Shown: positions 43,557 to 52,777 of the stretch, one piece after another
Layout of the letters: each line of letters opens with the position of its first letter
Position numbering within the stretch: the first letter of the stretch is position 1
Origin: M30B80 sp965656935
GTDB taxonomy: Bacteria > Pseudomonadota > Alphaproteobacteria > Rhodobacterales > Rhodobacteraceae
Length of the DNA stretch: 64,000 nt
Reading direction: 5' to 3'
NCBI GenBank assembly: GCA_965656935.1
Contig: CBFHMG010000010.1
Span: 1-64,000, forward strand
Translations under genes and position numbers: made by a program
The notes under the pieces: model-generated
What the model saw: the letters and a program-made list of their open reading frames with translations, nothing else
What the model was told of the DNA's origin: nothing
The model's database searches: none

Positions 43557-44903
43557 ATGCACCCCTTGCGCGCGATACGCCTGAGCCTGATCACAGCCCT
43601 GATCTCTGGCTTGTGCCTTTTGACCATGAGCCTGCAAGCCATGGCCCAGACCATCATCCGTGATGCCGAGATCGAACAGGGTTTGCGCGAATTGGCCACG
43701 CCCGTGCTGCGCGCGGCGGGTCTGCCGCTCTCGATCAATATTATTGTGCTCAATGACAGCGCGCTAAACGCTTTCGTGGCCGATGCGCGCAATATCTTCA
43801 TCACCTCGGGGCTGCTGATGCGGATGCAGGACCCCGCAGAATTGCAAGCCGTGCTGGCCCATGAGGCCGCCCATATCGCCAATGGACACCTGACCCGCCG
43901 CCCTGCCGCCGCCCGCACCGCAGGATCGGCCGCGCGGCTTGGCCTGATTTTGGGGCTGGTCACGGCTGGGGCCACAGGCAATGGGCAGGCGGGTGCAGGT
44001 GTGATGGCAGGCAGCATGTCCTCGGCGCAGCGGGTGTTCTTCGCCCATACAAGGTCCGAGGAAAGCAGCGCCGACCAATCCGCTTTGCGCTACCTGACCA
44101 GCGCAGGCATTGATCCCTCCGCCATGGGCCGTGTGCTGGACCTGTTTCGCGGGCAGGAGGCGCTCTCGGCAGGGCGTCAGGACCCTTATGTACGCACCCA
44201 CCCCCTCACCCGCGACCGCCAACGCGCGGTCGAGGCCTTTGCCCAAAGCACTGGCGTTCAATCGGATGAGGCCGCGCGCTACTGGTTTGCGCGCACAACG
44301 GGCAAGCTCTCGGCGTTTTTGCGCGCGCCAAGCTGGACCCTGCGCCGCGTGGACCGCAATGCAACCGACGAGATTTCAACCCTGCGCCGCGCCATCGCCT
44401 ATCACCGCCAATCCGATACCAGCAGTGCCCTGCAGGAGATGAACCGCCTTTTGACGCAGCGCCCCAATGATCCCTTCTATCAGGAATTGCAGGGCCAGAT
44501 CCTGTTTGAGGGACGCAGGTTCACAGATGCCGTGCGCGCCTATGCCCGTGCGGTTGACCTCGCCCCGCGTGAGCCGCTGATCCTTGCAGGCTATGGCCGC
44601 GCCTTGCTGGCCGCCGATACCGCCAGCGGCAATCGCGAGGCTTTGGATGTGCTGGAGCGCGCCTATGCCCGCGACGGAAATGACCCCCGCATGCTGCGCG
44701 ATCTGGCCTTGGCCTATGCGCGGGCGGGCCAAAACGGCATGGCCTCGACCGTGACCGCCGAGCGCTATGCCATTTTGGGCCAGATGGACACAGCCGAAAT
44801 TCATGCCACCCGCGCCAGCGGCCTTCTGCCGACAGGCTCAACCGGATGGCTTCGCGCGCAAGATGTGCTACGTGTGGCGCAAGTCGCTCAAGACCGGAGA
44901 TAA
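43557..44903 (+). CDS. BepA-like M48 metalloprotease with TPR domain
   Basis: A 448-residue periplasmic protease. It has a signal peptide ending near residue 30 (LQAMAQ), an M48 domain with HEAAH (His102, Glu103, His106) and a third ligand in SEESSADQ, and a C-terminal TPR region (about 260-440). This is the BepA/YfgC layout; in E. coli BepA helps assemble or degrade outer-membrane proteins such as LptD. The ATG at 43557 is chosen for GGAGAGGT upstream. A DsbA-like gene starts three bases after the stop, so protein folding and quality control in the periplasm are encoded together. Confidence 0.93.
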   Translation: MHPLRAIRLSLITALISGLCLLTMSLQAMAQTIIRDAEIEQGLRELATPVLRAAGLPLSINIIVLNDSALNAFVADARNIFITSGLLMRMQDPAELQAVLAHEAAHIANGHLTRRPAAARTAGSAARLGLILGLVTAGATGNGQAGAGVMAGSMSSAQRVFFAHTRSEESSADQSALRYLTSAGIDPSAMGRVLDLFRGQEALSAGRQDPYVRTHPLTRDRQRAVEAFAQSTGVQSDEAARYWFARTTGKLSAFLRAPSWTLRRVDRNATDEISTLRRAIAYHRQSDTSSALQEMNRLLTQRPNDPFYQELQGQILFEGRRFTDAVRAYARAVDLAPREPLILAGYGRALLAADTASGNREALDVLERAYARDGNDPRMLRDLALAYARAGQNGMASTVTAERYAILGQMDTAEIHATRASGLLPTGSTGWLRAQDVLRVAQVAQDRR

Positions 44904-44906
44904 TTT

Positions 44907-45662
44907 ATGAAGCTTCTGAAACCCTTGGCATTTGCCGCCATGCTCCTGACTGCGGGGGCCGCCAATGCCACCGATCTAGAGGAGCTGACCCTTTCCGAGC
45001 GCGAGGCCTTCCGTGCGGAAGTGCGCGCCTATCTGCTGGAAAATCCCGAAGTGCTGATGGAAGCCCTTGATGTTCTTGAACAACGCCAAGCCGTGGCCGA
45101 GGTGATGCAGGACCAAATGCTGGTTGCCACCAATGCCGATGCAATCTTCGCCTCGCCCTTCGATTATGTCGGCGGCAACCCTGAAGGCGATATCACACTG
45201 GTCGAATTCCTTGATTACCGCTGCGGATATTGCCGCCGCGTGTTCCCCGATGTGGAACGGCTGATCGAAGAGGATGGCAATATCCGCTTCATCATCAAGG
45301 AATTGCCCATTCTGGGCGAGGCCTCGGTTCTGGCCACGCGCTTTGCCCTCTCGGCCAAGATGATTGCAGGCGATGAGGCCTATCGCGACCTGCATGACGC
45401 GATGATGGTGATGCGCGCCGATGTCAGCGAGGCCAGCCTGATGGCCTTGGCCACCGAACTTGGCCTCGATGGTGATGCGATCATGAACAATATCGGCTCC
45501 TCCGAGATCACGGAGGTGATCGAAACCAATTACGCGCTGGCACAACGCCTCAATATCAGCGGCACACCGTCTTTCATCATGAATGACCAGATGCTGCGCG
45601 GCGCGGTGCCCTTCGACACGATGGCCACTCTGGCCGAGGAATTGCGCGCCGCCGCAAACTGA
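44907..45662 (+). CDS. DsbA-family thiol:disulfide oxidoreductase
   Basis: A 251-residue periplasmic thioredoxin-fold protein. It has a signal peptide (cleavage near 21, AANA/TD), a helical N-terminal extension of about 60 residues as in oligomeric ScsC/DsbG-like members, and the redox site CGYC (Cys106/Cys109) in FLDYRCGYCRRVFPD. The cis-proline loop is SGTPSFIM. The helical extension could make it an isomerase rather than a pure oxidase. It is co-transcribed with the BepA-like protease and followed by a strong bidirectional terminator. Confidence 0.94.
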   Translation: MKLLKPLAFAAMLLTAGAANATDLEELTLSEREAFRAEVRAYLLENPEVLMEALDVLEQRQAVAEVMQDQMLVATNADAIFASPFDYVGGNPEGDITLVEFLDYRCGYCRRVFPDVERLIEEDGNIRFIIKELPILGEASVLATRFALSAKMIAGDEAYRDLHDAMMVMRADVSEASLMALATELGLDGDAIMNNIGSSEITEVIETNYALAQRLNISGTPSFIMNDQMLRGAVPFDTMATLAEELRAAAN

Positions 45663-45686
45663 AATCTGCCACGGCACGGCAAAGAA

Positions 45687-45713
45687 AAAGGGCACCTTTC
45701 GGTGCCCTTTTTT
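45687..45713. terminator. Bidirectional terminator between the DsbA-like gene and rne
   Basis: The perfect 10-bp arms AAAGGGCACC (45687-45696) and GGTGCCCTTT (45701-45710) have a TTTC loop, with T- and A-runs on the two sides. Confidence 0.9.
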
Positions 45714-45735
45714 GTTTCAAGCTTGGCAGGTCAGA

Positions 45736-48417
45736 TCAGCCGATCGACCACCAGCCCTTTTTCTTTGGCTTCGGCGCTTCCTCAACCGCAGGTGCGGCCG
45801 CTTCCACGGCAGCAGGCTCAGGCGCGGCTGCGGGTGCGGGTTCAGGGGCGGCCTCGACAGGGGCTGCGGCCACGGCGACATCTGCCACCACGGCGGCTTC
45901 CGCCACAGGCTCGGCGGCCTTTTTGGCACGCGATCTGCGCGCGGGCTTAGGCTTCTCGGCCGCTGGTTCGTCTTGGGTGGCCTCGGCCTCATCCTTCGGC
46001 TCGGCCTTCTTGCGGCGCGTGCGTTTGGGCTTTGGGGCCTCTTCCTCGGCGGCGGCAGGCGCGGCCGCCTCCTCAGGCGCGGTCACTGCCGCCTCGCCCG
46101 CTTCTGCAGCGGCCTTATCGGCTTCGATCTCTTTCTTGGTGCGACGCTTCCTGCGCTTTGGCTTCTCAGCCTCAGCGGGCTCTGCGCTCACTTCAGCGGT
46201 TGCATCAGCCTCGGCAGCCACAGGCGCTTCACCTGCCTCAGCCGCGCCGTTTTCAGCGCCATCTGCGGCCCGATCTTCCCCGTCACGACCACGTCTGCGG
46301 CCACGGCCGCCACGGCGGCGGCGACGCCGCTTCTTGGTGCCGTTCTCATCGGTCTCGCCCGCCTCGGGCCGTGTCGATGTGGCATCTGCCGCATCCTCAT
46401 CGGCCTCATCCGCGCTGGCATCGGCTTCGATGGATTCCATCAAACCCGCATCCATCGAGATGATTGGCGCAGCCTCAGGCACCCGCCGTGTAGCGGTTTT
46501 GAATTTCTCGATCTTGTAATCAGGCACGATCAAAGCAGGGTCTGCCTCGACCCGCACCGACATGCCATAGCGCGCCTCGATATCGATGAGATATTCGCGC
46601 TTCTGGTTCATGATGAAATTGACGATACCCACAGGCGCGGTCAGCAAAACCTCGCGGGTGCGGCGGCGCGTTCCTTCTTCTTCCAGCTGACGCAGGATCG
46701 ACAAAGCAAGGCTATCATCCGAGCGTACAAGGCCCGTTCCATGGCAATGATGGCAAGGCTGCGTGGTGGCCTCCAACATGCCGGGGCGCAGACGCTGGCG
46801 GCTCATCTCCATCAAGCCAAAGCTTGAAATCCGGCCAACCTGAATACGCGCGCGATCGGTCTTGAGCTTGTCTTTCAACCGCTTCTCAACCGCCAGATTA
46901 TTGCGGCGATCATCCATATCGATGAAGTCGATCACGATCAGACCTGCAAGGTCGCGCAAGCGCATCTGGCGGGCCACTTCTTCGGCCGCCTCGAGATTGG
47001 TCTTTGTCGCCGTCTCCTCGATCGAGCCTTCCTTGGTGGCGCGGCCCGAGTTCACATCGACAGCAACCAGCGCCTCGGTGGTATCGATCACGATATATCC
47101 GCCCGAACGCAACTGCACTGTCGGGTTGAACATATTGGCCAGATAACCCTCAACCTGATGACGCGCGAAAAGCGGCATCGGTTCGGCGTAATGCTTCACG
47201 TTTTTCGCATGCGAGGGCATGATCATTTTCATGAATTCTTTGGCCTGACGGTAGCCCGCCTCACCCTCGACCAGCACCTCGTCGATATCGCGATCATAAA
47301 GGTCGCGGATCGAGCGGTGGATCAGATTGCCTTCTTCATAAATCGGCGCGGGGGCCACGGATTTCAGCGTCAGCTCGCGGACCTGCTCCCATTGGCGCTG
47401 CAAATATTCGTAATCGCGCTTGATCTCGGCCTTGGTCCGCTCGCTGCCTGCGGTGCGGATGATCAGGCCTGCGCCTTGCGGCACATCCAGCGAAGTCGCG
47501 ATTTCCTTAAGCTTCTTGCGATCAGCGGCATTGGTGATCTTGCGGCTGATGCCACCGCCACGCGCGGTATTGGGCATCAAGACGCAATAGCGGCCTGCAA
47601 GGCTGAGATAGGTGGTCAGAGCCGCGCCCTTATTGCCACGCTCTTCCTTGACGACCTGCACCAGCATGACTTGGCGCACCTTGACGACTTCCTGAATCTT
47701 ATAACGCCGCGCGCGCGGCTTGCGCACAGGGCGGATATCATCTTGGTCGTCATCATCAGCGACGGTCTCGGCCTCATCTTCAGCCTCGGCCTCTGCTTCA
47801 ACTTCACCCTCAGCACCGTCTTCCGCCGCATCAGTCCCTGCATCAGCGTCCTGATCATCTGCCACCGCGTCTACCGCGGCAGGCTCCTCAGCACTCTCGA
47901 CGACGGCCTCTTCTACCGCAGGCGTGGCATCGGCATCGGCCTCAGCAGGTGCTGTCTCTTCGCCCTCTCCAAGGTCAACCACATCCATACCCGAAGGTGC
48001 GCTGACCTCAGCGGTTGTGACCGCATCCTCATTGGTCTTTTCGGCCTTGGTCTCAGAAGCCTTGCGACGCCGCGGACGGCGGCGGCGGTTTTGTTTGGGT
48101 TCATCTTCCTCGGCGGCGGCGGCCTCGGCCAGCTCGCGCTCTTCGGCCAAAAGGGCCTCGCGATCCGCAACGGGGATCTGGTAATAATCGGGGTGAATTT
48201 CCGAGAAGGCGAGGAAGCCGTGGCGGTTTCCGCCGTAATCTACAAAGGCCGCCTGGAGCGAAGGCTCCACCCGCGTAATCTTTGCCAGATAAATATTGCC
48301 CGCGAGTTGCCGCTTGTTTAGCGACTCGAAGTCAAACTCCTCAACCTTGTTTCCATCTGCCACGACAACGCGGGTTTCTTCCGCGTGGGTGGCATCGATA
48401 AGCATTTTCTTGGCCAT
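45736..48417 (-). CDS. rne: Ribonuclease E
   Basis: An 893-residue endoribonuclease of mRNA decay and rRNA processing. The S1 domain starts at AGNIYLAKITRVEPSLQAAF but is split by an acidic/basic low-complexity insert of roughly 160 residues before resuming at VVKVRQVMLVQVVKEERGNKG, a trait of alphaproteobacterial RNase E. The catalytic aspartates are in VAVDVNSGRAT and VIDFIDMDDRR, and the zinc-link is CHHCHGTG. The C-terminal 230 residues are Ala/Glu/Arg/Lys-rich and probably bind RNA and degradosome partners. The ATG at 48417 is preferred over one five codons upstream because AAGGA lies between them. A 5' region of about 500 bp precedes it. Confidence 0.97.
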   Translation of the reverse strand: MAKKMLIDATHAEETRVVVADGNKVEEFDFESLNKRQLAGNIYLAKITRVEPSLQAAFVDYGGNRHGFLAFSEIHPDYYQIPVADREALLAEERELAEAAAAEEDEPKQNRRRRPRRRKASETKAEKTNEDAVTTAEVSAPSGMDVVDLGEGEETAPAEADADATPAVEEAVVESAEEPAAVDAVADDQDADAGTDAAEDGAEGEVEAEAEAEDEAETVADDDDQDDIRPVRKPRARRYKIQEVVKVRQVMLVQVVKEERGNKGAALTTYLSLAGRYCVLMPNTARGGGISRKITNAADRKKLKEIATSLDVPQGAGLIIRTAGSERTKAEIKRDYEYLQRQWEQVRELTLKSVAPAPIYEEGNLIHRSIRDLYDRDIDEVLVEGEAGYRQAKEFMKMIMPSHAKNVKHYAEPMPLFARHQVEGYLANMFNPTVQLRSGGYIVIDTTEALVAVDVNSGRATKEGSIEETATKTNLEAAEEVARQMRLRDLAGLIVIDFIDMDDRRNNLAVEKRLKDKLKTDRARIQVGRISSFGLMEMSRQRLRPGMLEATTQPCHHCHGTGLVRSDDSLALSILRQLEEEGTRRRTREVLLTAPVGIVNFIMNQKREYLIDIEARYGMSVRVEADPALIVPDYKIEKFKTATRRVPEAAPIISMDAGLMESIEADASADEADEDAADATSTRPEAGETDENGTKKRRRRRRGGRGRRRGRDGEDRAADGAENGAAEAGEAPVAAEADATAEVSAEPAEAEKPKRRKRRTKKEIEADKAAAEAGEAAVTAPEEAAAPAAAEEEAPKPKRTRRKKAEPKDEAEATQDEPAAEKPKPARRSRAKKAAEPVAEAAVVADVAVAAAPVEAAPEPAPAAAPEPAAVEAAAPAVEEAPKPKKKGWWSIG

Positions 48418-48432
48418 GTTGTCCTTACGCAT

Positions 48433-48926
48433 GACAAGGAAGACTGCGCTCCATCAGAGGCAGTGCATCTGTCATATTGTCCTGAAATGGCGAGAATACG
48501 CGCACGCGAAACATGCCGTGGGCCCAGGGCCCTGCCGGTCAAATCCGTTTCTGTCCACACGCGTTTCATCGCGGTTTGTCTCCGACGGCGTCAGTAAAGC
48601 GCGCCATCCGTTATGCCCTCTAGGGGGCGATTTCTTGGATCGTCGACCGTTTAGCAAGGGCCGTCCAACCCGGTGACCTGACCTCCCTCCAGCGCGGATT
48701 TTCGTTCGCGGCTGGCAGGGTGCAGAGAAACTTTCAATCCGGAGGCAGACATGTCTGCGCGGATATATCTACATTAAGGGCAGCTTGCAGCAGAATACAA
48801 TGGTGTATTTCTCAAAGCCCCCGAAACAGCGCCTATAAAGCGGCACAAATTCGCTTCATCTTTCCATAAATACGAAATCCCGCTCTCCACCAAGAGCGCG
48901 GCCAAACACGACCCACCATCGGCAGT
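48433..48926. other. Long intergenic region upstream of rne
   Basis: About 490 bp between the dctD-like stop and rne. It holds one copy of the recurrent motif (48855-48877) and a small stem (CGCTCT 48881-48886 with AGAGCG 48893-48898) that may end the dctD-like transcript. The rest may be a long 5' leader, as rne messages often have. No convincing gene was seen. Confidence 0.55.
48855..48877 (-). repeat. Recurrent short motif, copy 4
   Basis: On the minus strand it contains CGTATTTATGGAAAGATG, directly after the small stem-loop downstream of the dctD-like gene. It is identical over 23 bases to copy 2. Confidence 0.8.
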
Positions 48927-50243
48927 TCAGAGGTAATCCGAGCGGCTCAACCCGTATTTCGCCATTTTCTCATTCAGCGTACGGCGCGGCAGGCTCAGTT
49001 CTTCCATCACATTCGAGATCGCCCCGCGATGCCGCCGCATCGTATTGTCGATCAACATCCGCTCAAAGGCTTCAACATATTCCTTGAGCGGCTTGCCCTC
49101 GCCAATGGCTTGCGGGCTGATCTCGGCATTGTCGCTCATCAACAAGGACGCGATAGACCCCGAGCCGCGCCGCTGCTGCAAAATCGCGCGTTCGGCGATA
49201 TTGATCAATTGCCGCACATTTCCGGGCCATGGGGCCTGCAAAAGCTGCGCGGCCTCCTGTGCGCTGACGGGCGGGGCCTCGGTGCCGTATTCCTCGCCGA
49301 ATTGCTCCCCAAAGCGGGTAAAAAGCGTCAGGATATCCTCGCCACGCTGACGCAGAGGGGGCAGATCAATCCGCATCGCGGCCAATCGGTAAAACAGATC
49401 GGGCCTGAGTGCTGCCTCACAGCCCTCAGGCTCGGCCGCATTGCAAATCGCCACGATCCGCGTCTCCGAACTTGCGCCCTGATCATTGATCAGCGTCAGC
49501 AATCGCGCCTGCAAGGCCTGTGGCAGGGCTTCGATATCCTCCAGCACCAATGTGCCATTGCGCGCCTGCTCCACCAGTGGCAAATCCTGCCCCTCGCCCA
49601 CAGGGCCAAATAACATCTCAGCCAGCGCGGCCTCATCAAGGGCCGCGCAGGATTGGGTGACAAAGCTCTTGCCCGCCCTTGGGCCCACAGCATGCAGCGC
49701 ATGGGCCACAAGCGTTTTGCCCGTCCCCGTCTCGCCCGTGATCAAAACATGCCCATCCGCCTGCCCCAGATCGAGGATATCCTCGCGCAGCCGTTCCATC
49801 ACGGGGCTCGAGCCGATCAGCTTGCGCATCAAAACGGTGCCATCCGACAATTCACGCCGCAATGCACGGTTATCCAGCGTCAGCCGCCGCGTCTGGCTTG
49901 CGCGTTTGGCAAGCTCGGTCATGCGGTCGGGGTTGAAGGGCTTTTCGAGAAAATCATACGCCCCAAGCCGCATCGCCTCCACAGCCATCGGCACATCGCC
50001 ATGGCCCGTGATCATGATCACGGGAAGGCCCGAATCCATCCCCATCAAACGCTTGAGAAAGGCCATCCCATCCATGCCGGGCATCTTGATATCCGAGACC
50101 ACAACGCCCGGAAAATCCGACCCGATCCCTTTGAGCGCATCCTCTGCACTGCCATAGGTCTCGGTCTCGAACCCTGACAAAGACAGCCACTGGCTGATCG
50201 ATTGGCGCATATCCTGTTCATCGTCGATAATTGCGATCTTCAT
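48927..50243 (-). CDS. DctD-like NtrC-family response regulator lacking GAFTGA
   Basis: A 438-residue regulator with a receiver (Asp51 in VVVSDIKMPGMDG), an AAA+ domain (Walker A GETGTGKT at 170-177, arginine region RPDLFYRLAAMRIDLPPLRQR) and a Fis-type HTH at the end (GAISNVMEELSLPRRTLNEKM). The GAFTGA loop that touches sigma-54 should lie near 214-222, but the protein reads LFGPVGEGQDLPLVEQARNG. The Walker B pair also reads Glu-Asp (TLVLEDIEAL) instead of Asp-Glu. It therefore may not activate sigma-54 polymerase. GGAA precedes the ATG at 50243. It pairs with the kinase gene 17 bp upstream. No dctPQM transport genes are in view. Confidence 0.9.
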   Translation of the reverse strand: MKIAIIDDEQDMRQSISQWLSLSGFETETYGSAEDALKGIGSDFPGVVVSDIKMPGMDGMAFLKRLMGMDSGLPVIMITGHGDVPMAVEAMRLGAYDFLEKPFNPDRMTELAKRASQTRRLTLDNRALRRELSDGTVLMRKLIGSSPVMERLREDILDLGQADGHVLITGETGTGKTLVAHALHAVGPRAGKSFVTQSCAALDEAALAEMLFGPVGEGQDLPLVEQARNGTLVLEDIEALPQALQARLLTLINDQGASSETRIVAICNAAEPEGCEAALRPDLFYRLAAMRIDLPPLRQRGEDILTLFTRFGEQFGEEYGTEAPPVSAQEAAQLLQAPWPGNVRQLINIAERAILQQRRGSGSIASLLMSDNAEISPQAIGEGKPLKEYVEAFERMLIDNTMRRHRGAISNVMEELSLPRRTLNEKMAKYGLSRSDYL

Positions 50244-50260
50244 GGCCAAATTCCTTTTTG

Positions 50261-52033
50261 CTACTCCGCCGCAGCCTCGCCATTTTGCAAGACAGGCAAA
50301 CGCATCTCAAATACAGCACCTTTCGTCTCGCCATTGCGCGCCGTTAGCCGCCCATTGAAATTCGAAACGATCCCCGAAGAGATTGCCAGCCCGAGGCCAA
50401 CCCCCTCACCGGGTTTCTTGGTTGTATAAAATGGCTCGAACAAAGCATCGAGATCGTCAATACCATTTCCATTGTCGCGCACTGTCAGCACCGCCTCGTC
50501 GGCCTGCGCCAAAATCAGGTCCAGACGGCCATTGGCCTCGCCCTTGACCGCATCCAGACCATTGCGCAAAAGATTGATGATCACCTGCTCCAGTCGCAGC
50601 CTATCAGCCATCACCATAACGGCGCGGCGCGGGATGGTTTGGGTGATCTCCACTTTCTGCTGACGCAATTGCGGCTCCATCATGGTCAAAGCCCCGCTCA
50701 AAGCATCGCGCAAATCGACCGGCTCAAAGGCCTCTCCGCCCTTTCTGGCATAGGATTTCAGCTGTCGCGTGATGGCCCCCATCCGCTCGATCAGATCATC
50801 GATCCGCTGGAAGGAGGAAAGGGCTTCTTCGGGGCGGCGGCGCTGCAGCAAAAGCCGCGCCCCCGCGAGATAGGTTTTCATCGCCGCAAGCGGCTGGTTC
50901 AACTCATGGCTGACCGCCGCCGACATCTCGCCCAAAGCGGCCAGTTTCTGGCTCTGTGCAAGGCTTTGCTCGGCCTCCTCAAGGGTCCTTTCGACCTTCT
51001 GGCGCTCGGCAATTTCCCGCTGTAGGCGTGCGTTCAAACGGCGAAGCTCTGCCGATTCCCGCAGCAGCACAAAAGATTGCGACCGCGCCCTGCGGCTCAA
51101 AACATAGAAAGCTCCCGCCAAAAGCAGCGCGAATCCCATGATCTCGAGCGCCAAAATGCCGTTCACCCGCTCCCGAACCGAGGCATAGGCGGTATAGGAA
51201 ATGATCTGCCAGCCCCGAAACGGAATGCGCGCGGTCAGGCGCAAAGTGTCATCGCCAAAGAAATAGGGGCCGGGATCGCCAAAGGCCCAATCGCCTGCAT
51301 TATCCAAGGCGCGCTGGATGGCCGTGGGCGGCGATTGACGGGCCAAGGCCTCATCCTCGGTCAGCCCGCGCCAACGCGGCTCGGTCGACATCACGATCCG
51401 CCCCTCGGAATTGGCGATGAAAACGGCCTCAGAGGTGCCGCGCCACCGCTCGACCACACGGGCCAGATCAATCTCGACCAAGATCACCCCGATCAGGCGG
51501 TTATCTTGGGTGATGCGCCGCGAGAATGTGAAATCAAACCGCCCTGTTTCAGGCTCGTTCGAGGTGAAAACCGTTTCATTTGAACGCACGGCCTCCACGA
51601 AAAACGGGTTGGAATTGCGCAATTCACCAAGGCGCTGCCTGTCAGTGGCCGCCACCACCCGCCCCTCACGTGACAGCAAAAGCAGCGAGGCCGCACCGAT
51701 CTCGTCGAGATAGGAAATCAAACGCTGCGAGGTCGAGGTGAAATCATCATTGGTCAGCGCAGAGATCAGGACAGGATCGCGCGATAGCAGCAATGGCACG
51801 ACCGAGTTGCGCTGCAACTCCGACATGATCGTGCCCGAATAAAGCGCCAACCTGATCTCGGCGCGGTTGCGCGTGCTCTCGGTAAATCTTTGTGTGAAAA
51901 ACGTGTTCGACACCCAGATGACGACAATGGCCACCACCACGAATAAAAGCATCAAGCCACGAAACACCCAAGCCGACCGCCCCAATAGTGGGAAGGCCCC
52001 AAGCGTATCAGAGGGTGCGGGTTCCAAACTCAT
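50261..52033 (-). CDS. DctB-like sensor histidine kinase
   Basis: A 590-residue membrane kinase. Two transmembrane helices (about 25-45 and 293-313) flank a periplasmic double-Cache-type sensor domain (LNDD/SYLDEIGAASLLLL, GRVVAATDRQRLG). A coiled linker, the phosphoacceptor His376 in AAVSHELNQPLAAMK and an ATPase domain (VIINLLRNGLDAVKGE, VRDNGNGID, GVGLGLAISSGIV) follow. This layout is that of DctB kinases sensing C4-dicarboxylates; the actual ligand is uncertain here. It is followed after 17 bp by its regulator. Confidence 0.92.
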   Translation of the reverse strand: MSLEPAPSDTLGAFPLLGRSAWVFRGLMLLFVVVAIVVIWVSNTFFTQRFTESTRNRAEIRLALYSGTIMSELQRNSVVPLLLSRDPVLISALTNDDFTSTSQRLISYLDEIGAASLLLLSREGRVVAATDRQRLGELRNSNPFFVEAVRSNETVFTSNEPETGRFDFTFSRRITQDNRLIGVILVEIDLARVVERWRGTSEAVFIANSEGRIVMSTEPRWRGLTEDEALARQSPPTAIQRALDNAGDWAFGDPGPYFFGDDTLRLTARIPFRGWQIISYTAYASVRERVNGILALEIMGFALLLAGAFYVLSRRARSQSFVLLRESAELRRLNARLQREIAERQKVERTLEEAEQSLAQSQKLAALGEMSAAVSHELNQPLAAMKTYLAGARLLLQRRRPEEALSSFQRIDDLIERMGAITRQLKSYARKGGEAFEPVDLRDALSGALTMMEPQLRQQKVEITQTIPRRAVMVMADRLRLEQVIINLLRNGLDAVKGEANGRLDLILAQADEAVLTVRDNGNGIDDLDALFEPFYTTKKPGEGVGLGLAISSGIVSNFNGRLTARNGETKGAVFEMRLPVLQNGEAAAE

Positions 52034-52093
52034 GGAGCAAGGCTAAGCGAGCAAGCCGTCAGGCTCAAGGATGGTTGCGCATTCTCCGCGCAA

Positions 52094-52762
52094 TCACGCC
52101 TCAACCAGCACGCCCGCCAGCGATGCAAACAGGGCCGCCCCGTCGCTGCCACCATGGGCCTCCTCCGAGCGTCGCTCGGGATGGGGCATCATCCCCAAAA
52201 CGCGGCGGTTCTCGGACAGAATGCCCGCGATATCCTCAACCGCTCCGTTGGGGTTCTCGGCATAGCGGAAAGCCACGCGATCCTCGCCATTCAGACGCGC
52301 CAAGGTCTCGGTATCGGCTTGGTAATTGCCCTCGTGATGGGCAATCGGCACATCAATCATCTGTCCCAGCTCATAGCCATTGGTGAAGGCGCTATCGGTG
52401 GTCTCGACCCGCAGTGGGGCGACTTTGCAGATATATTTGGTCGAGGCGTTTTGCAGCAAGGCACCAGGCAAAAGCCGTGTCTCGGTCAAAATCTGGAAGC
52501 CGTTGCAGACCCCGAAAACGAACCCGCCCCGCTCGGCATGGGCTTTTAATGCGCCCGCAATCGGCGATTGCGCCGCAATCGCTCCGCAACGCAGGTAATC
52601 GCCATAGGAAAACCCGCCAGGCACGCCCACAAGATCAACCCCGTCAGGCAGGCTCGCCTCCTTGTGCCAGACCATGCTGGTCTCAAACCCCGCGCGCTCG
52701 AAAGCAACTTTAAGATCGCGGTCACAATTGGACCCTGGAAAAACGAGGATGGCAGCTTTCAT
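52094..52762 (-). CDS. purQ: Phosphoribosylformylglycinamidine synthase subunit PurQ
   Basis: A 222-residue class I glutaminase that supplies ammonia to PurL in the fourth step of purine synthesis. The nucleophile is Cys86 in FGVCNGFQILTE, the His-Glu pair is in MMPHPERR near the C-terminus, and the N-terminal FPGSNCDRD is typical. It starts 15 bp after an alcohol dehydrogenase gene that separates it from purS, which is normally its direct neighbour. Confidence 0.97.
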   Translation of the reverse strand: MKAAILVFPGSNCDRDLKVAFERAGFETSMVWHKEASLPDGVDLVGVPGGFSYGDYLRCGAIAAQSPIAGALKAHAERGGFVFGVCNGFQILTETRLLPGALLQNASTKYICKVAPLRVETTDSAFTNGYELGQMIDVPIAHHEGNYQADTETLARLNGEDRVAFRYAENPNGAVEDIAGILSENRRVLGMMPHPERRSEEAHGGSDGAALFASLAGVLVEA

Positions 52763-52777
52763 CGGACAGCACTCCGG

